Source: Cyanobium sp. FACHB-13342
GTDB taxonomy: Bacteria; Cyanobacteriota; Cyanobacteriia; PCC-6307; Cyanobiaceae
NCBI RefSeq assembly: GCF_014697415.1
Contig: NZ_JACJRT010000004.1
Location: forward strand, 36,870-100,869
Reading direction: 5' to 3'
Length of the DNA stretch: 64,000 bases
The notes beneath the pieces were generated by a model. It ran no database searches. It was given only the letters and a program-made list of their open reading frames with translations, and had not been told where the DNA came from. This document shows, piece by piece, positions 36,828 to 47,856 of the stretch (the stretch's first letter is position 1; each line of letters begins with the position of its first letter). The translations under genes and the position numbers were made by a program.

Positions 36828-37715
36828 ATGCGCTTCTCCCTGCTGGAACCGTTGCCGCCGCCGCTGGCTGCGCTTCTGGCTGCGCTGCGTCAGCACCTGG
36901 CGGCCTTCGATCAAGTGGTGGTGGCCTATTCGGGTGGGGTCGATAGCGCCCTGGTGGCGGCCCTGGCGGTGGAGCAGCGGGGAGGGGCGGCCCTGGCCAT
37001 CACCGGCGTGTCGCCGGCCCTGGCCCCCCACCTGCGCCAGGAGGCCGCCGCCCAGGCCGGTTGGCTCCGCATTCGCCACCGCGAGATCGCCACGGCGGAG
37101 CTGGCCGATCCGGCCTATGCCAGCAACCCCGAGCAGCGCTGCTACGCCTGCAAGCGGGAGCTGCACCGCCTGTTGGCGCCGATTGCGGCGGCGGCGGGTG
37201 GGGCGGCGGTGGTGGATGGCGTCAATGCGGACGACCTCGGCGATCACCGGCCTGGGATCCGGGCGGCCCAGGAATTCGGGGTGCGCTCTCCCCTGGCCGA
37301 GGTGGGCCTCGACAAGGCCGGAGTGCGCCAGCTCTCGCGGGCCCTGGGTTTGCCCTGGTGGGACAAGCCAGCCCAGCCCTGCCTGGCCTCGCGCTTCCCC
37401 TACGGCGAACCGATCACGGCCGAACGGCTGGAGCGGGTGGCCGCGGCCGAGGCCTGGCTGCTGGCGGCCGGCTGGCCCCAGCTGCGGGTGCGCTGTCAAG
37501 GCCAGACGGCTCGGATTGAGTTGCCCGCGGATCAACTCAACCGGGCCCTGCTCCTCTGGGCCGAACCCACAGCGAGAGGCGAGTTGGTGGCCGCCTTCCT
37601 GGAGTTCGGGTTCACGGCCGTGGGCGTGGATCTCGAGGGGCTCGTGAGCGGCAAGCTCAACCGGGAGCTGGCCGCCCAAAGCCTGCCGGAGTTCAGACCG
37701 TCACCGCTGCGCTGA
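36828..37715 (+). CDS. larE: LarE-type ATP-dependent sulfur transferase
   Basis: 295 residues. In lactobacilli LarE adds sulfur to pyridinium carboxylate for the nickel-pincer cofactor of lactate racemase. PP-loop [12 protein letters not shown] starts at 35. Cysteines occur at 105 and 108 (RCYACKREL) and 185 ([13 protein letters not shown]), the last at the sacrificial-sulfur position. ATG 36828 is chosen over longer frames that overlap cobA antisense. No larA, larB or larC is in the window. The end overlaps the convergent speD end by 23 bases. Confidence 0.88.
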   Translation: MRFSLLEPLPPPLAALLAALRQHLAAFDQVVVAYSGGVDSALVAALAVEQRGGAALAITGVSPALAPHLRQEAAAQAGWLRIRHREIATAELADPAYASNPEQRCYACKRELHRLLAPIAAAAGGAAVVDGVNADDLGDHRPGIRAAQEFGVRSPLAEVGLDKAGVRQLSRALGLPWWDKPAQPCLASRFPYGEPITAERLERVAAAEAWLLAAGWPQLRVRCQGQTARIELPADQLNRALLLWAEPTARGELVAAFLEFGFTAVGVDLEGLVSGKLNRELAAQSLPEFRPSPLR

Positions 37716-38199
37716 AGGGCTGCTCCTGCAGGGGCTCCCGCTGGCTGTCGGCGATGCACGATGGCGTTTCGCGGCGAAAGCTGGTGAGCTTGTGGGTGCC
37801 GGCGGCGAGTTCTTCGGCAAGCACCGCACAGGCCTTTTCGGGCATGGTGTGGTCACCACAGGTGAACACGTCCACAGCCGCATAGCCCGATTCGGGCCAG
37901 GTGTGGATTGAGATATGGGATTCGGCCAGCAAGGCCAGCCCCGTGACGCCCTGGGGCTCGAAACGGTGGGTGATCAGATTGAGCAGGGTGGCACCGGCAC
38001 GCTTCGCTGCTGCGGTGATGGTGTCCCTCAGGAATGCTTCGTCGTCGAGGCGGGTGCTGTCGCAGCCGTAGAGCTCGAGGATGCAGTGTTTCCCAACCGT
38101 ATCGGAGACCTGGTGGGGTAGGGGGGCCGCTGGGTTGGCGGATGCAGGGGCCTCGGTCCATCCTGGGTTTGGGTGGAGGCAGGGCAGGGTCTGGGTCAT
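37693..38199 (-). CDS. speD: S-adenosylmethionine decarboxylase proenzyme
   Basis: Makes decarboxylated AdoMet for polyamine synthesis. [20 protein letters not shown] holds the self-cleavage site Glu93-Ser94 (Ser94 becomes the pyruvoyl group), with His99 and Cys114 as the other catalytic residues. ATG 38199 gives 168 residues, longer than the usual 120-140 because of a 35-residue Pro-rich N-terminus and a 20-residue tail. ATG 38247 is also possible: it overlaps the recF stop as ATGA and would add 16 residues by coupled translation. Confidence 0.92.
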   Translation of the reverse strand: MTQTLPCLHPNPGWTEAPASANPAAPLPHQVSDTVGKHCILELYGCDSTRLDDEAFLRDTITAAAKRAGATLLNLITHRFEPQGVTGLALLAESHISIHTWPESGYAAVDVFTCGDHTMPEKACAVLAEELAAGTHKLTSFRRETPSCIADSQREPLQEQPFSAAVTV

Positions 38200-38243
38200 T
38201 GATTTCGACCGCACAAGCTGCCCACCATACGTGGTGAAGCAGG

Positions 38244-39380
38244 TCATGGTGCCCCGTTCAAGCCAACCGTTGGTGTCTCCCCATCCAGCGCGCCGGCACG
38301 CATCTGCACCACCTGGCTCTCGGCCTGCCAGCCGTTGCTGAACGCTCCGAGGTGGGTGGCGCTCACCAGGCACTGGTGGCCGTTCCCGACCGCCTCCAGC
38401 AGCAGCTGCTGCCGCACTGGATCGAGCTCGGCCAGCACGTCGTCGAGCAGCAGGAGCGGGGGTTCGCCCAGCACCGAGCCCACCAGGTCCAGTTCGGCCA
38501 GCTTCAGGGCCAGCACCAGGGTGCGTTGTTGCCCTGCCGAGCCGTAGCGGCGTGCCGGTTGGTCTGCCAGGCTCAGGCCCAGTTCGTCGCGGTGCGGCCC
38601 CACCGTGCATTGGCCCAGGCGCAGCTCCTCGCCGCGTTGCTGCAGCAATTGCTCGAGTAGGGCCTGGCGCCAGGGCTCCTCGGCCTCCTCGCCGGGCGGC
38701 ACGGTGCCGCTTTGGTAGTGCAGCTTCAGCCGTTCCTTGCCGCCACTGAGCCGCTCCTGCCAGGCGGCGGCCAGGGGTTCCAGGCGTTGGATCGCCCGTG
38801 ATCGGCGCCGGTGCAGCCGGGTGCCGATCACAGCCATCTGCAGATCGAAGGCGTCCAGGAGGGCCTGCAGCTCCCCGCCGCCGAGGCCGCGACGCAGCAG
38901 TTGGCTGCGCTGGCGCAGCAGCCGTCCGTAGCGGCTGAGCAGATCGCCATAGACGGGCTCCAGCTGCAGCACCACCCGGTCGAGCCACTGGCGACGACCG
39001 GCCGGTTCCCCGCGCACCAGGTCCAGGTCGAGGGCACTGAAGCCCACACAGCGCAGCGACCCCAGCAAATCGAGTTGCCGCTCCAGCGCCTTGCCGTTGC
39101 GTTGGGCCACCCTCCCACCACTGCGCCGCAGGTCGAGCTGGAGCTGGTCGCCGTCGCCCGTGGCGGCCCGAATCAGGCTGCTGCTCTGGCCGTGCTGGAT
39201 CAGGTCCCGGTCGCTGCCGGTGCGATGGGAGCGCAGGCAGCCCAGCAGTTCCACCGCTTCGAGCAGGTTGGACTTGCCTTCGCCATTGGCACCGATCACC
39301 AGCAGCCGGGGGGCCTCCAGGGCCAGCTCCAGCCGACTGATATTGCGAAAACGCAGCAGCTCCAGGCGGTGCAGCCGGAT
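38244..39380 (-). CDS. recF: DNA replication and repair protein RecF
   Basis: SMC-like ATPase that helps load RecA at gaps. Walker A is [15 protein letters not shown], the signature is [18 protein letters not shown], and Walker B is [12 protein letters not shown]. The normal N-terminus ([20 protein letters not shown]) is encoded upstream of the first usual start codon (GTG 39299), which would leave only two residues before the P-loop and remove the first strand. In that stretch no ATG, GTG or TTG is found; the end given (ATC codon at 39378-39380) is an estimate. ATC or CTG (39372-39374) may initiate, or the assembly may hide a change. Confidence 0.88.
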   Translation of the reverse strand: MRLHRLELLRFRNISRLELALEAPRLLVIGANGEGKSNLLEAVELLGCLRSHRTGSDRDLIQHGQSSSLIRAATGDGDQLQLDLRRSGGRVAQRNGKALERQLDLLGSLRCVGFSALDLDLVRGEPAGRRQWLDRVVLQLEPVYGDLLSRYGRLLRQRSQLLRRGLGGGELQALLDAFDLQMAVIGTRLHRRRSRAIQRLEPLAAAWQERLSGGKERLKLHYQSGTVPPGEEAEEPWRQALLEQLLQQRGEELRLGQCTVGPHRDELGLSLADQPARRYGSAGQQRTLVLALKLAELDLVGSVLGEPPLLLLDDVLAELDPVRQQLLLEAVGNGHQCLVSATHLGAFSNGWQAESQVVQMRAGALDGETPTVGLNGAP

Positions 39381-39450
39381 GGGTCTGAAGCGGTGAGCAG
39401 TTAAGGTAGGCCCACTGGGGTATTCACTCCGGCCATGGGCCCCGTTCCAT

Positions 39451-39524
39451 GGGCATGTAGCTCAGTTGGATAGAGCATCAGATTCCGGTTCTGAGGGTCG
39501 GGGGTTCGAGTCCCTCCATGCTCG
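39451..39524 (+). tRNA. tRNA-Arg (CCG)
   Basis: Acceptor GGGCATG pairs with CATGCTC (one G-T pair); the anticodon loop TTCCGGT gives CCG; T arm GGGGTTCGAGTCCC. CCA is not encoded. An intrinsic terminator follows about 30 bases on. Confidence 0.94.
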
Positions 39525-39554
39525 TCACCCCATCACCCCCACCGCCTCCGGCAG

Positions 39555-39581
39555 CCCTGGCCTTGGCGCTGGGGTTTTTTT
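39555..39581 (+). terminator. Intrinsic terminator after tRNA-Arg
   Basis: CCCTGGC pairs with GCTGGGG (two G-T pairs) around CTTGGC, followed by TTTTTTT. It would end tRNA-Arg transcription before the convergent GNAT gene. Confidence 0.75.
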
Positions 39582-39586
39582 GTGGG

Positions 39587-40045
39587 CTAGCTCTCCAGCT
39601 GCAGCCCCATCGCCCGAATGCCCCCTGGATCCACGGCGAAGCCGTGACGCTCGAGGGCGGCTAGGGCCTCCGGCGGCGCTGAGAGCGAAATGCTGCACCC
39701 GGCCAGTTCCCGGCGCAGCCGTCCCAGGGCGCCATGGACCAGCACCGCCAAAATCTCCCCTCGCCCGGGATCGGCGGGATCGGAGCAGAGGTCCCAGAGG
39801 TTGGCGTTGAGGGCCAGATCACTGGTGGCCCGCACAAAGCCCACCAGCTCTCCCTCGGGGGACTCCACGGCCAGGTGCCAGATGCTGCGCTCCAGCACCC
39901 GGTGCCAGCGTTCGGCATCGCGGGCGCGATCCCCACTGGCCAGCAGCAGCCGATTGAGGGCGGCGGGGCTGGGCTGTCCATCAGCCACCAAGCGGTAGCC
40001 CTCCCGCAGGCGCGGGGCTGGGGGCTGGCTGCGGAAGGGGATCAA
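39587..40045 (-). CDS. GNAT-like N-acetyltransferase
   Basis: About 152 residues from a TTG at 40045. WHLAVESPEGELVGFVRATSD followed by ANLWDLCSDPADPGRGE gives the beta4-beta5 pattern of GNAT proteins, with a weak acetyl-CoA loop (DPGRGEILAVLVHGAL). A start at 40195 would place 50 residues of poor quality inside the ppc end, so the TTG is preferred; no ATG is available. Substrate unknown. It follows ppc on the same strand. Confidence 0.7.
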   Translation of the reverse strand: MIPFRSQPPAPRLREGYRLVADGQPSPAALNRLLLASGDRARDAERWHRVLERSIWHLAVESPEGELVGFVRATSDLALNANLWDLCSDPADPGRGEILAVLVHGALGRLRRELAGCSISLSAPPEALAALERHGFAVDPGGIRAMGLQLES

Positions 40046-40103
40046 GAGGGAGTCCAGAGCTGGGCGGAGCGGGGCGGGTGAGCTTGGCGTGGCGAAGGGG
40101 AAA

Positions 40104-43100
40104 TCAACCGGTGTTGCGCATGCCTGCGGCAATGCCGTTGATGGTGAGCAGGGCCCCCCGCAGCAGTTCGCTGCGGCTGTAGGTCCGGCCGTCATCGCTG
40201 GGGTTGCTGCTGGCGGCTTCGCTCATCGGCGGTTGACGGTTCTGGTCGCGCAGGCGCCGCAGCAGGGCCACCTGCAGGAAGCCCAGCGGAATGATCGTGC
40301 GGTTGCGCAGGTCCACCGAGAGCTGGAGGGCTGGATCGCCATCGAGCAGGCGGGTGTGGCCGGTGATGGTCAGCACCAGGTCGCGGGTGAGGGCGAATTC
40401 GGCGGCAATGGCCTGGAAGATCTGCTCGAAGGCTTCCCGGTGTTCGCTGCGGCCCAGGGCCTGAACGTAGTGGTGGGCTAGATCCAGATCCACCTTCGAG
40501 AGGGTCATCTCCACCTTGGAGATCAACATCCGGAAGAAGGGCCAGCGCTGATACAGCAGGCGCAGCAGTTCGAGTTGGTCCGGGTCCTGGTCGAGTTCCT
40601 CCTGCAGGGCCGCCCCCACCCCAAACCAGCTGGGCAGGAGGAACCGGCTCTGGGTCCAGCCGAACACCCAGGGGATGGCCCGCAGGCTGGAGAGATCCTT
40701 GGCGCCGCTCTTGCGCCGGGCCGGCCGGCTCGAGATCTGCAGTTTGCTGATCTCCTCGATCGGGGTGACCTGCTGGAAGAAGGCCACCAGGTCAGGGTTG
40801 TCATGCACCAGGGCGCGGTAGTGGTCCCGGGAGCGGGCCGCCAGCCGGCCCATCAGGGTGTTCCAGCTCGGGGTGTCGTCCACGGGGGTGCTCACCAGGC
40901 TGTTTTGCAGCACGGCGGTGGTGACCGTTTCCAGGTTGTAGAGGGCCAGTTCCGGCAGGGAGTACTTGGAGGCCAGCACTTCGCCCTGTTCGGTGATCTT
41001 GATGCGGCCATTGAGGGTGCCGCTGGGCTGGGCCAGGATCGCCTGGTAGGCAGGACCGCCCCCGCGCCCCACGGAACCGCCGCGGCCGTGGAAGATCCGC
41101 AGGGCCACCCCGTGCTCAATGGCCAACCGCTGCAGGGCGATCTGGGCCTTGTGGATCTCCCAGTTGCTGGAGAGGAAGCCCGAATCCTTGTTGCTGTCGG
41201 AGTAGCCCAGCATCACTTCCTGCAGGGGCTGGCTGCCGTCGCTGCCCAGCAGGGCCCGGTAGAAGGGGTGCTGGAAGAGGGTGGCCATCACCGCCGGGGC
41301 CCCCTGGAGATCTTCCACCGTTTCGAACAGGGGTACCACCAGCAGCCCCGCCCGTTGGGCCAGGGGGTCCACCAGGCCAGCTTCCTTGGCGAGCAGCAGC
41401 ACCTCCAGCAGGTCGGACACCGTGTGACTCATGGAGATCACATAGGTGCGGCAGATCCGGGAGCCGAATTCCTGCTGCAGCCGCTGCAGCATCCGGAACA
41501 CGGCAAAGGTCTCCGCTGCTGGAGCACTCCAGCGTGCCGTCGGCGGCAGCAGGGGACGGCGGGTCTGCAGCTCCGCCAGCAACCAGGCGACCCGCTGCTC
41601 CTCGTCCATCTCCCCATAGGGAACGGGCAGTTGCAGGTAGCGACTGAGCTCGTCGAGGGCGTCGCTGTGCCGGGTGCTCTCCTGGCGGATGTCGAGACTG
41701 GCCAGGCAGAAGGCGAAAATCTGGGCCTGGCTGATCAGGTGCTGCAGTGACTCGCAGCTGAGGCCCGTGCCCTTGAGGCTGTCCTGGATCAGTTCCAGGT
41801 CGTTGCGGAACTCGTCCACCGTGCTGTAGTGCAGCTCCTGGGAGGGAGGGGCCGCCAGGTTCCCGCCCATCGGGGGGGGAGGGGTGTTGCCATCACAGGG
41901 GGACTCCCAGCCGGCATCGGCCAGTTGTTGGTTGCGCTCGTGGGTGAGGCGCAGGCGCTCGAGGGTGTAACTGAGCTTGAGCCGGTAGGGCTCGAGCCGG
42001 TAACGGGCCGCCCGCTCCTCATAAATCTCCGGGAAGCGCAGCCGGTCCATTTCCAGTGACTCGAGCAGGGCCGGGCTCACCTGGCTCCATTGCATCGAGA
42101 TGCTCAGCTGGTCCCGCAGCTCGGCCACGGCCTTGATGTAGCGCTCCAGCATCAGCTGGCGTTGATAACAGGCCGTCCGCCAGGTGATGTCCGGGGTCAC
42201 TGAGGGGTTGCCATCCCGGTCTGAGCCCACCCAGGAGCCGAAGGTGCAGAACGCATCCCGGGGTGGTTCCACATCGGGATAGCTCACCTGCAGGGCTGCG
42301 CGGATGCGATCCCGCAGTTGGGGCATGGCGTCGAAGAGCACCTGCTGGAAGTAGTGCAGGGCGTAGTCGACCTCGTCGAGCACCGTCGGTTTGAACTGGT
42401 GCAGCTCATCGGTGCGCCACCAGAGCCGGATCTCCTCCTCCAGCTGAAGACGCAGGCTCTGGCGCTCGAGGCCATTGAGGCCGCTGCCCTGCTCCAGCTG
42501 TTGAATCAAGGTGGCCACCCGCCGCTGTTTGTGCCGCACGGTGTGCCGCACGATTTCGGTGGGATGGGCGGTGAAGACCAGCCGCAGGTCGAGGGTGCGC
42601 AGCAGGTTTTCCAGCTGGGCTGGGGGTACGTTCAGATTCCGTAGTCGTGCAAACAACTGACGGAAGGTGGCCGGGTCGGTTTGGTTGGCCAGCGCCGGCA
42701 GGAAGGGATCGCTCGGACTGCAGTCCTGGTTTTTGAGGCTGTCGAGGTAGCTGTCCTCCTCGATGTGCTGCTCGAGAATGTTGACCAGCTGGAAGTAGAG
42801 CGAGAACGCCCGGGCTGCGGCGATGGCCTCGGCCAGATCCATCTCGCGGATCAGCTGCACAATCGCCGCCGTCGCGTCTGCACCGTTGGCGTCGCCCGTG
42901 CCGCTGGCATCGCCCTCGGTGGGGTCGCTCAGGCGCTTCAGCCGCAGCAGGCGCTCTGCCTGTTCGGGCGGGCACTCGCTGCGCAGCACGGTTTCCCACA
43001 GGTCTTCAACCAGCTCCAACCGTTCGCCGAGGAGGCGGGTGACCCGTTGTGCCGTCGGCAGGCCAGCGCTGCTGGCGCCCGCGGTGGGGTTGGGCGTGGG

Positions 43101-43151
43101 CATGGACTGCCGCATGGGAGCCGGATGGGCAGCACGGGAATCCATGATCAT
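40104..43151 (-). CDS. ppc: Phosphoenolpyruvate carboxylase
   Basis: Fixes bicarbonate onto PEP to give oxaloacetate. It is 1015 residues, within the cyanobacterial range. Catalytic His196 is in [33 protein letters not shown] and [14 protein letters not shown] are the substrate and bicarbonate loops, and the protein ends MRNTG, the conserved QNTG-like C-terminus. The first 35 residues are variable. Its ATG overlaps the gshA stop by four bases, so trpE-gshA-ppc probably form one transcript. Confidence 0.98.
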   Translation of the reverse strand: MIMDSRAAHPAPMRQSMPTPNPTAGASSAGLPTAQRVTRLLGERLELVEDLWETVLRSECPPEQAERLLRLKRLSDPTEGDASGTGDANGADATAAIVQLIREMDLAEAIAAARAFSLYFQLVNILEQHIEEDSYLDSLKNQDCSPSDPFLPALANQTDPATFRQLFARLRNLNVPPAQLENLLRTLDLRLVFTAHPTEIVRHTVRHKQRRVATLIQQLEQGSGLNGLERQSLRLQLEEEIRLWWRTDELHQFKPTVLDEVDYALHYFQQVLFDAMPQLRDRIRAALQVSYPDVEPPRDAFCTFGSWVGSDRDGNPSVTPDITWRTACYQRQLMLERYIKAVAELRDQLSISMQWSQVSPALLESLEMDRLRFPEIYEERAARYRLEPYRLKLSYTLERLRLTHERNQQLADAGWESPCDGNTPPPPMGGNLAAPPSQELHYSTVDEFRNDLELIQDSLKGTGLSCESLQHLISQAQIFAFCLASLDIRQESTRHSDALDELSRYLQLPVPYGEMDEEQRVAWLLAELQTRRPLLPPTARWSAPAAETFAVFRMLQRLQQEFGSRICRTYVISMSHTVSDLLEVLLLAKEAGLVDPLAQRAGLLVVPLFETVEDLQGAPAVMATLFQHPFYRALLGSDGSQPLQEVMLGYSDSNKDSGFLSSNWEIHKAQIALQRLAIEHGVALRIFHGRGGSVGRGGGPAYQAILAQPSGTLNGRIKITEQGEVLASKYSLPELALYNLETVTTAVLQNSLVSTPVDDTPSWNTLMGRLAARSRDHYRALVHDNPDLVAFFQQVTPIEEISKLQISSRPARRKSGAKDLSSLRAIPWVFGWTQSRFLLPSWFGVGAALQEELDQDPDQLELLRLLYQRWPFFRMLISKVEMTLSKVDLDLAHHYVQALGRSEHREAFEQIFQAIAAEFALTRDLVLTITGHTRLLDGDPALQLSVDLRNRTIIPLGFLQVALLRRLRDQNRQPPMSEAASSNPSDDGRTYSRSELLRGALLTINGIAAGMRNTG

Positions 43152-44322
43152 CCCAAAGGACCCGGCCGCCCGACTGTGCCGAATGCCTCCAGCAGGGCCG
43201 TTTCCTGGTTGGCCATCGCCTGAATCTCCTGGCTCAGCAGGGTGCTGATTGAAAGGCCGGCCCGGTGGCCAGCCAGCCAGCGCATGGCCTGGTTGCCGTG
43301 GTCCAGAACTGTGTGCAGGGGGGCCAGCACGGTCGCCAACCCCAACTCCACGGCCAGAGGGGCCAGGGCGGCCAGCTCGGCCCGCAGCCAGTCTTGGGCG
43401 GACACCGCCGCACCATCGCGCCAGTGATGCAGCGTGGCCTCCAGGCTGGAGCGGGCTGCGGCCCGGTCGTTCGCATCGGCCAGGGCAGCCAGTTCGGCCG
43501 GCGTCAGTTGGCTGGCCTTGAGGGGATCGCCGGGTTCCGGCTGGCGCAGCAACTGGTGGATCCGAAGCTCGGCGAAGGCCGTAATCGCCAGCAGCAGGAG
43601 TGGATCGGTCACCAGATCGCAGATGCGGATCTCCAGCCGGTTGAGGTCATGGGGACGGTGGTCCCCATTGGGCCGCACCGAGGTCCAGAGGTGCCGCACG
43701 TTCTGCATGGTGCCGAGGGCCAGCTGCTGGTCCATCCAGTCGATGTAGTGCTGGTGGCTGAGGAACAGCGGCACATCGGCCGGCGTGAGTGGGAACTGCA
43801 GCCAGCGCTGGGAGTGGGCTCCGGTGGCCGCACCGTCCAGGAATGGGGAGCTGGCGCTCAGGGCCAGCAGCAAGGCCGCCTCACAGCGCATCAGGCGCAG
43901 CGCCGCAAACAGGCGGTCCATCTGCTCGGGACCCTGGCTGCCGATCAGCCCCAGGTTGATGTGCACGCTGGCGGTGACCACCTGGGTGCCGTAGGTGGCT
44001 TCGATGTAGCCGTGGTAAGGGTTTTCCGGATCCGAACGCTCGAAGCGGTGGCTGTCCCCCAGGCTCAGGGTGCTGCCGGGCAGCAGGGTGAGCTGGCGGC
44101 TGGCCAGCCAGAGGCGGAGGCGCTGCCGCGGCTCGATCAGCAGCCGCAGCTGGTTGGCGTAGCTGGCATCTGGGGGGGTGATGTATTCGAGGTTGCGGTG
44201 GTCGGGTTCGGTCACGAAGCCCTCCAGGGCCGCTGCCGCCTCGGCTGAGCAGCCCACCACGGTGCCGTCCTCCCGGCCGGTGTACAGCTCCACCTCGAAA
44301 CCCTTCAGCAGCAGGGGTGTGG

Positions 44323-44326
<4 letters not shown>
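43148..44326 (-). CDS. gshA: Glutamate-cysteine ligase, cyanobacterial type
   Basis: First step of glutathione synthesis. It has 392 residues: [20 protein letters not shown] at the start, [13 protein letters not shown] in the substrate region, SVHINLGL, and [20 protein letters not shown] are sequences of the cyanobacterial GCS2-like family, distinct from E. coli GshA. It overlaps trpE upstream and ppc downstream by four bases each (ATGA). Confidence 0.9.
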
Positions 44327-45876
<1,550 letters not shown>

Positions 45877-45893
45877 CGGGCAACCGGGCAGGC

Positions 45894-45918
45894 AAAAAAA
45901 ACGGGGCGCCTGGCCCCG
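45894..45918 (-). terminator. Intrinsic terminator after psaD
   Basis: On the minus strand CGGGGC pairs with GCCCCG around CAGGC, followed by eight T. It lies between the psaD stop and the trpE start. Confidence 0.85.
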
Positions 45919-45944
45919 CCTTTATAGGGGTTGGTCGTCGCCGT

Positions 45945-46376
45945 TCAGGCGTCGAAGGTGTTCTTGCCGGTGAACTTGAGGTTGGCGGGATTGGGATTGG
46001 CGCCAATCCGACGGGGGTTGTGGCCCACCATGGCGCGGCCCTCGTTGACCTTCTCGGGGAAGACGCCGTCTTTGGGGTGCAGGAACTCGGTGTCACCGCC
46101 CGGGAAGATCCGGTAGATCTTGTAGTCCTCGATCCGGGGCTTGAACTTGGTGCGCAGCTGGGTGCCAAGCGCAAGGCACTGCTCCTTGCGGGCGAAGTAC
46201 ATCAGGTTTTCGCCCTCGTTCATGTGGGCGGCACCGCCGGTGGGCAGCTCAAACACCTGTTCCTTGGGGCTGGTCCAGGTGATGGCGTATTTCTCCTCGG
46301 TCTCAGCGGAGTTCAGCAGGCCGCCGGTGCTGCCGATGTACTTCGGGAGTTGACCGCTGAGCGCCGTAGCTGCCAT
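45945..46376 (-). CDS. psaD: Photosystem I subunit II
   Basis: Stromal PSI protein that docks ferredoxin. It has 143 residues from ATG 46376 ([20 protein letters not shown]). [40 protein letters not shown] and [20 protein letters not shown] are near-invariant PsaD. A start at 46442 would add 22 non-conserved residues. It is monocistronic by position: about 106 bases of upstream gap for its promoter and a terminator after it. Confidence 0.98.
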   Translation of the reverse strand: MAATALSGQLPKYIGSTGGLLNSAETEEKYAITWTSPKEQVFELPTGGAAHMNEGENLMYFARKEQCLALGTQLRTKFKPRIEDYKIYRIFPGGDTEFLHPKDGVFPEKVNEGRAMVGHNPRRIGANPNPANLKFTGKNTFDA

Positions 46377-46482
46377 GGCTTTGGATCGTTTCAGCCGGAA
46401 GCTAGCACCGTGTTTTTGCCCCAATCCGGGCTGGTGCCGCACTCTTCACACCCGTCAACAAACCACGCCTCCTGGCGGATCC

Positions 46483-47856
46483 TCAGCACAGCGGGAAGAA
46501 CACCGTGAGGCCGCTGCCGCTGCGTTCGGTGAGCCGGCCGCCCAGGCGATGGAACAGCCGCTGGGTGGCCTGGCGGCTCAGCTGCAGGCTGCCGGTGGTG
46601 GGGTTCCAGCTCAGCACCGGTCCCACCAGCTCCCGGGCTTCCCCGTCGCCCTCCTGGGTGGGGCTGGGTTCTTCGCTGGGCTGGCCTGCGCTGCTGAGCT
46701 GGAGTTTCAGCCTGGAGCCGGCGGGGGACAGGCTGAGGGTCACCGTGCTGCCCGAGGTCAGGGTGCGGCTGAACCGGTCGATCAGGCCGCCCAGCATGGT
46801 TTCCAGGCGGGCCGGATCGCTCAGCACCTGGGGCAGGCCCTCGGCGATCACCAACTCCAGAGCCAGGCCGCGGCGGGCCAGTTGCCGTTGCCAGAGTTCG
46901 TGCTGGTGCTCCAGCACCGCGCTGAGGTCGGTGCGTGCCAAGGCATGGCGCTCGAGGGGCTGTTCGCTGCCCGGCTCGCGCTGCAGCTCGGCCGCCAGGA
47001 AGATCAGGCCAAACCGATCGATCTGCTCGCTGCACTCGCCATCGATCTGCTCCAGGCGCTGGCGCACCACCTCGGGCAGATCGCTGCGCCGCAGCAGGGA
47101 GCGGATCAGGGTGCGGATCGTGGCCAGCGGCGTCCGCACCTCGTGGGTGAGGGCCTCCAGCAGGGCCAGTTCACTGCTCACGGCCCGGGACGCGTCGCCC
47201 TGGAGCCGTTCGCGCGTCGTGCCCCCATGCACCAGGGGTTGCAGGGTCAGGCTGGGGGCCATGGCCGCCAGCCGTTCCCCCATCCGTGGCCAGAAGTGCA
47301 TGCCCAGCTGGTCATCGCTGCGCAGGGGGCCCAGCCGTTGGAGGGCCGTGCGCAGGGCGCCGGAGGCCTCCTGGTTGCCGGCCAACAGACGGCCGTCGAT
47401 CAGGCCCAAGGCAGCGGACAGGGCCTCCGGGTCGAACCGCACGATCAGGCGCCGGGCCTCGGCCGGTCCGTCGAGGCACAGGGCTACCTGCAACTGGGGA
47501 GTGATCACCAGCAGCAGTGGATCGGTGCCATCGCCCTCCTCGAGGGCCAGCCGATGGAAGCTCCCGCCGCCGCCGGTTGGGGCGCTCCCGGGGAGCAGGG
47601 CGGCGGAGCCGGGCAGCAGATCCTGCAGTTCCCGCGGGGCCCACACCCAGCCCTGGAGCTGCCGGAGCAGCTCGGGTTCGTAGAGGGCGGGCAGGGGGGC
47701 CGCCAGCCAAAGCCCCTGCAGCGGTTGCCGGGGCAGCAGGAAGTCGTCCTGCAGGGTGGCCAGGGCGGCCCACCATTGGCGCCGCACGCTGTCCTCGTTG
47801 CCGACGCCGGGGGGGACGCCCTCGGCCAGGCAGCGTCGCAGGTCGGACAGGCTCAC
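46483..47856 (-). CDS. Histidine-kinase-like sensor protein with degenerate ATPase domain
   Basis: 457 residues from GTG 47856, which overlaps the rodA stop as GTGA. The dimerisation domain is clear: LLEALTHEVRTPLATIRTLI with phospho-acceptor His238. The following ATPase-like domain lacks the N-box asparagines (LGGLIDRFSRTL instead of LxNLLxNAxKYS) and the DxGxG loop; only a GSGLTVFFPL end resembles the G2 region. The first 220 residues contain no transmembrane segment and may be a ligand or GAF-like domain. Either a pseudokinase or a diverged family; no response regulator is adjacent. Confidence 0.75.
   Translation of the reverse strand: MSLSDLRRCLAEGVPPGVGNEDSVRRQWWAALATLQDDFLLPRQPLQGLWLAAPLPALYEPELLRQLQGWVWAPRELQDLLPGSAALLPGSAPTGGGGSFHRLALEEGDGTDPLLLVITPQLQVALCLDGPAEARRLIVRFDPEALSAALGLIDGRLLAGNQEASGALRTALQRLGPLRSDDQLGMHFWPRMGERLAAMAPSLTLQPLVHGGTTRERLQGDASRAVSSELALLEALTHEVRTPLATIRTLIRSLLRRSDLPEVVRQRLEQIDGECSEQIDRFGLIFLAAELQREPGSEQPLERHALARTDLSAVLEHQHELWQRQLARRGLALELVIAEGLPQVLSDPARLETMLGGLIDRFSRTLTSGSTVTLSLSPAGSRLKLQLSSAGQPSEEPSPTQEGDGEARELVGPVLSWNPTTGSLQLSRQATQRLFHRLGGRLTERSGSGLTVFFPLC

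Noticed and set aside
38200..38988. Long minus-strand frame upstream of speD
   Set aside because: It lies within recF in another frame and is Arg/Ala/Pro-rich, typical of a shadow in GC-rich DNA. Only the short 38247 start is kept as an option.
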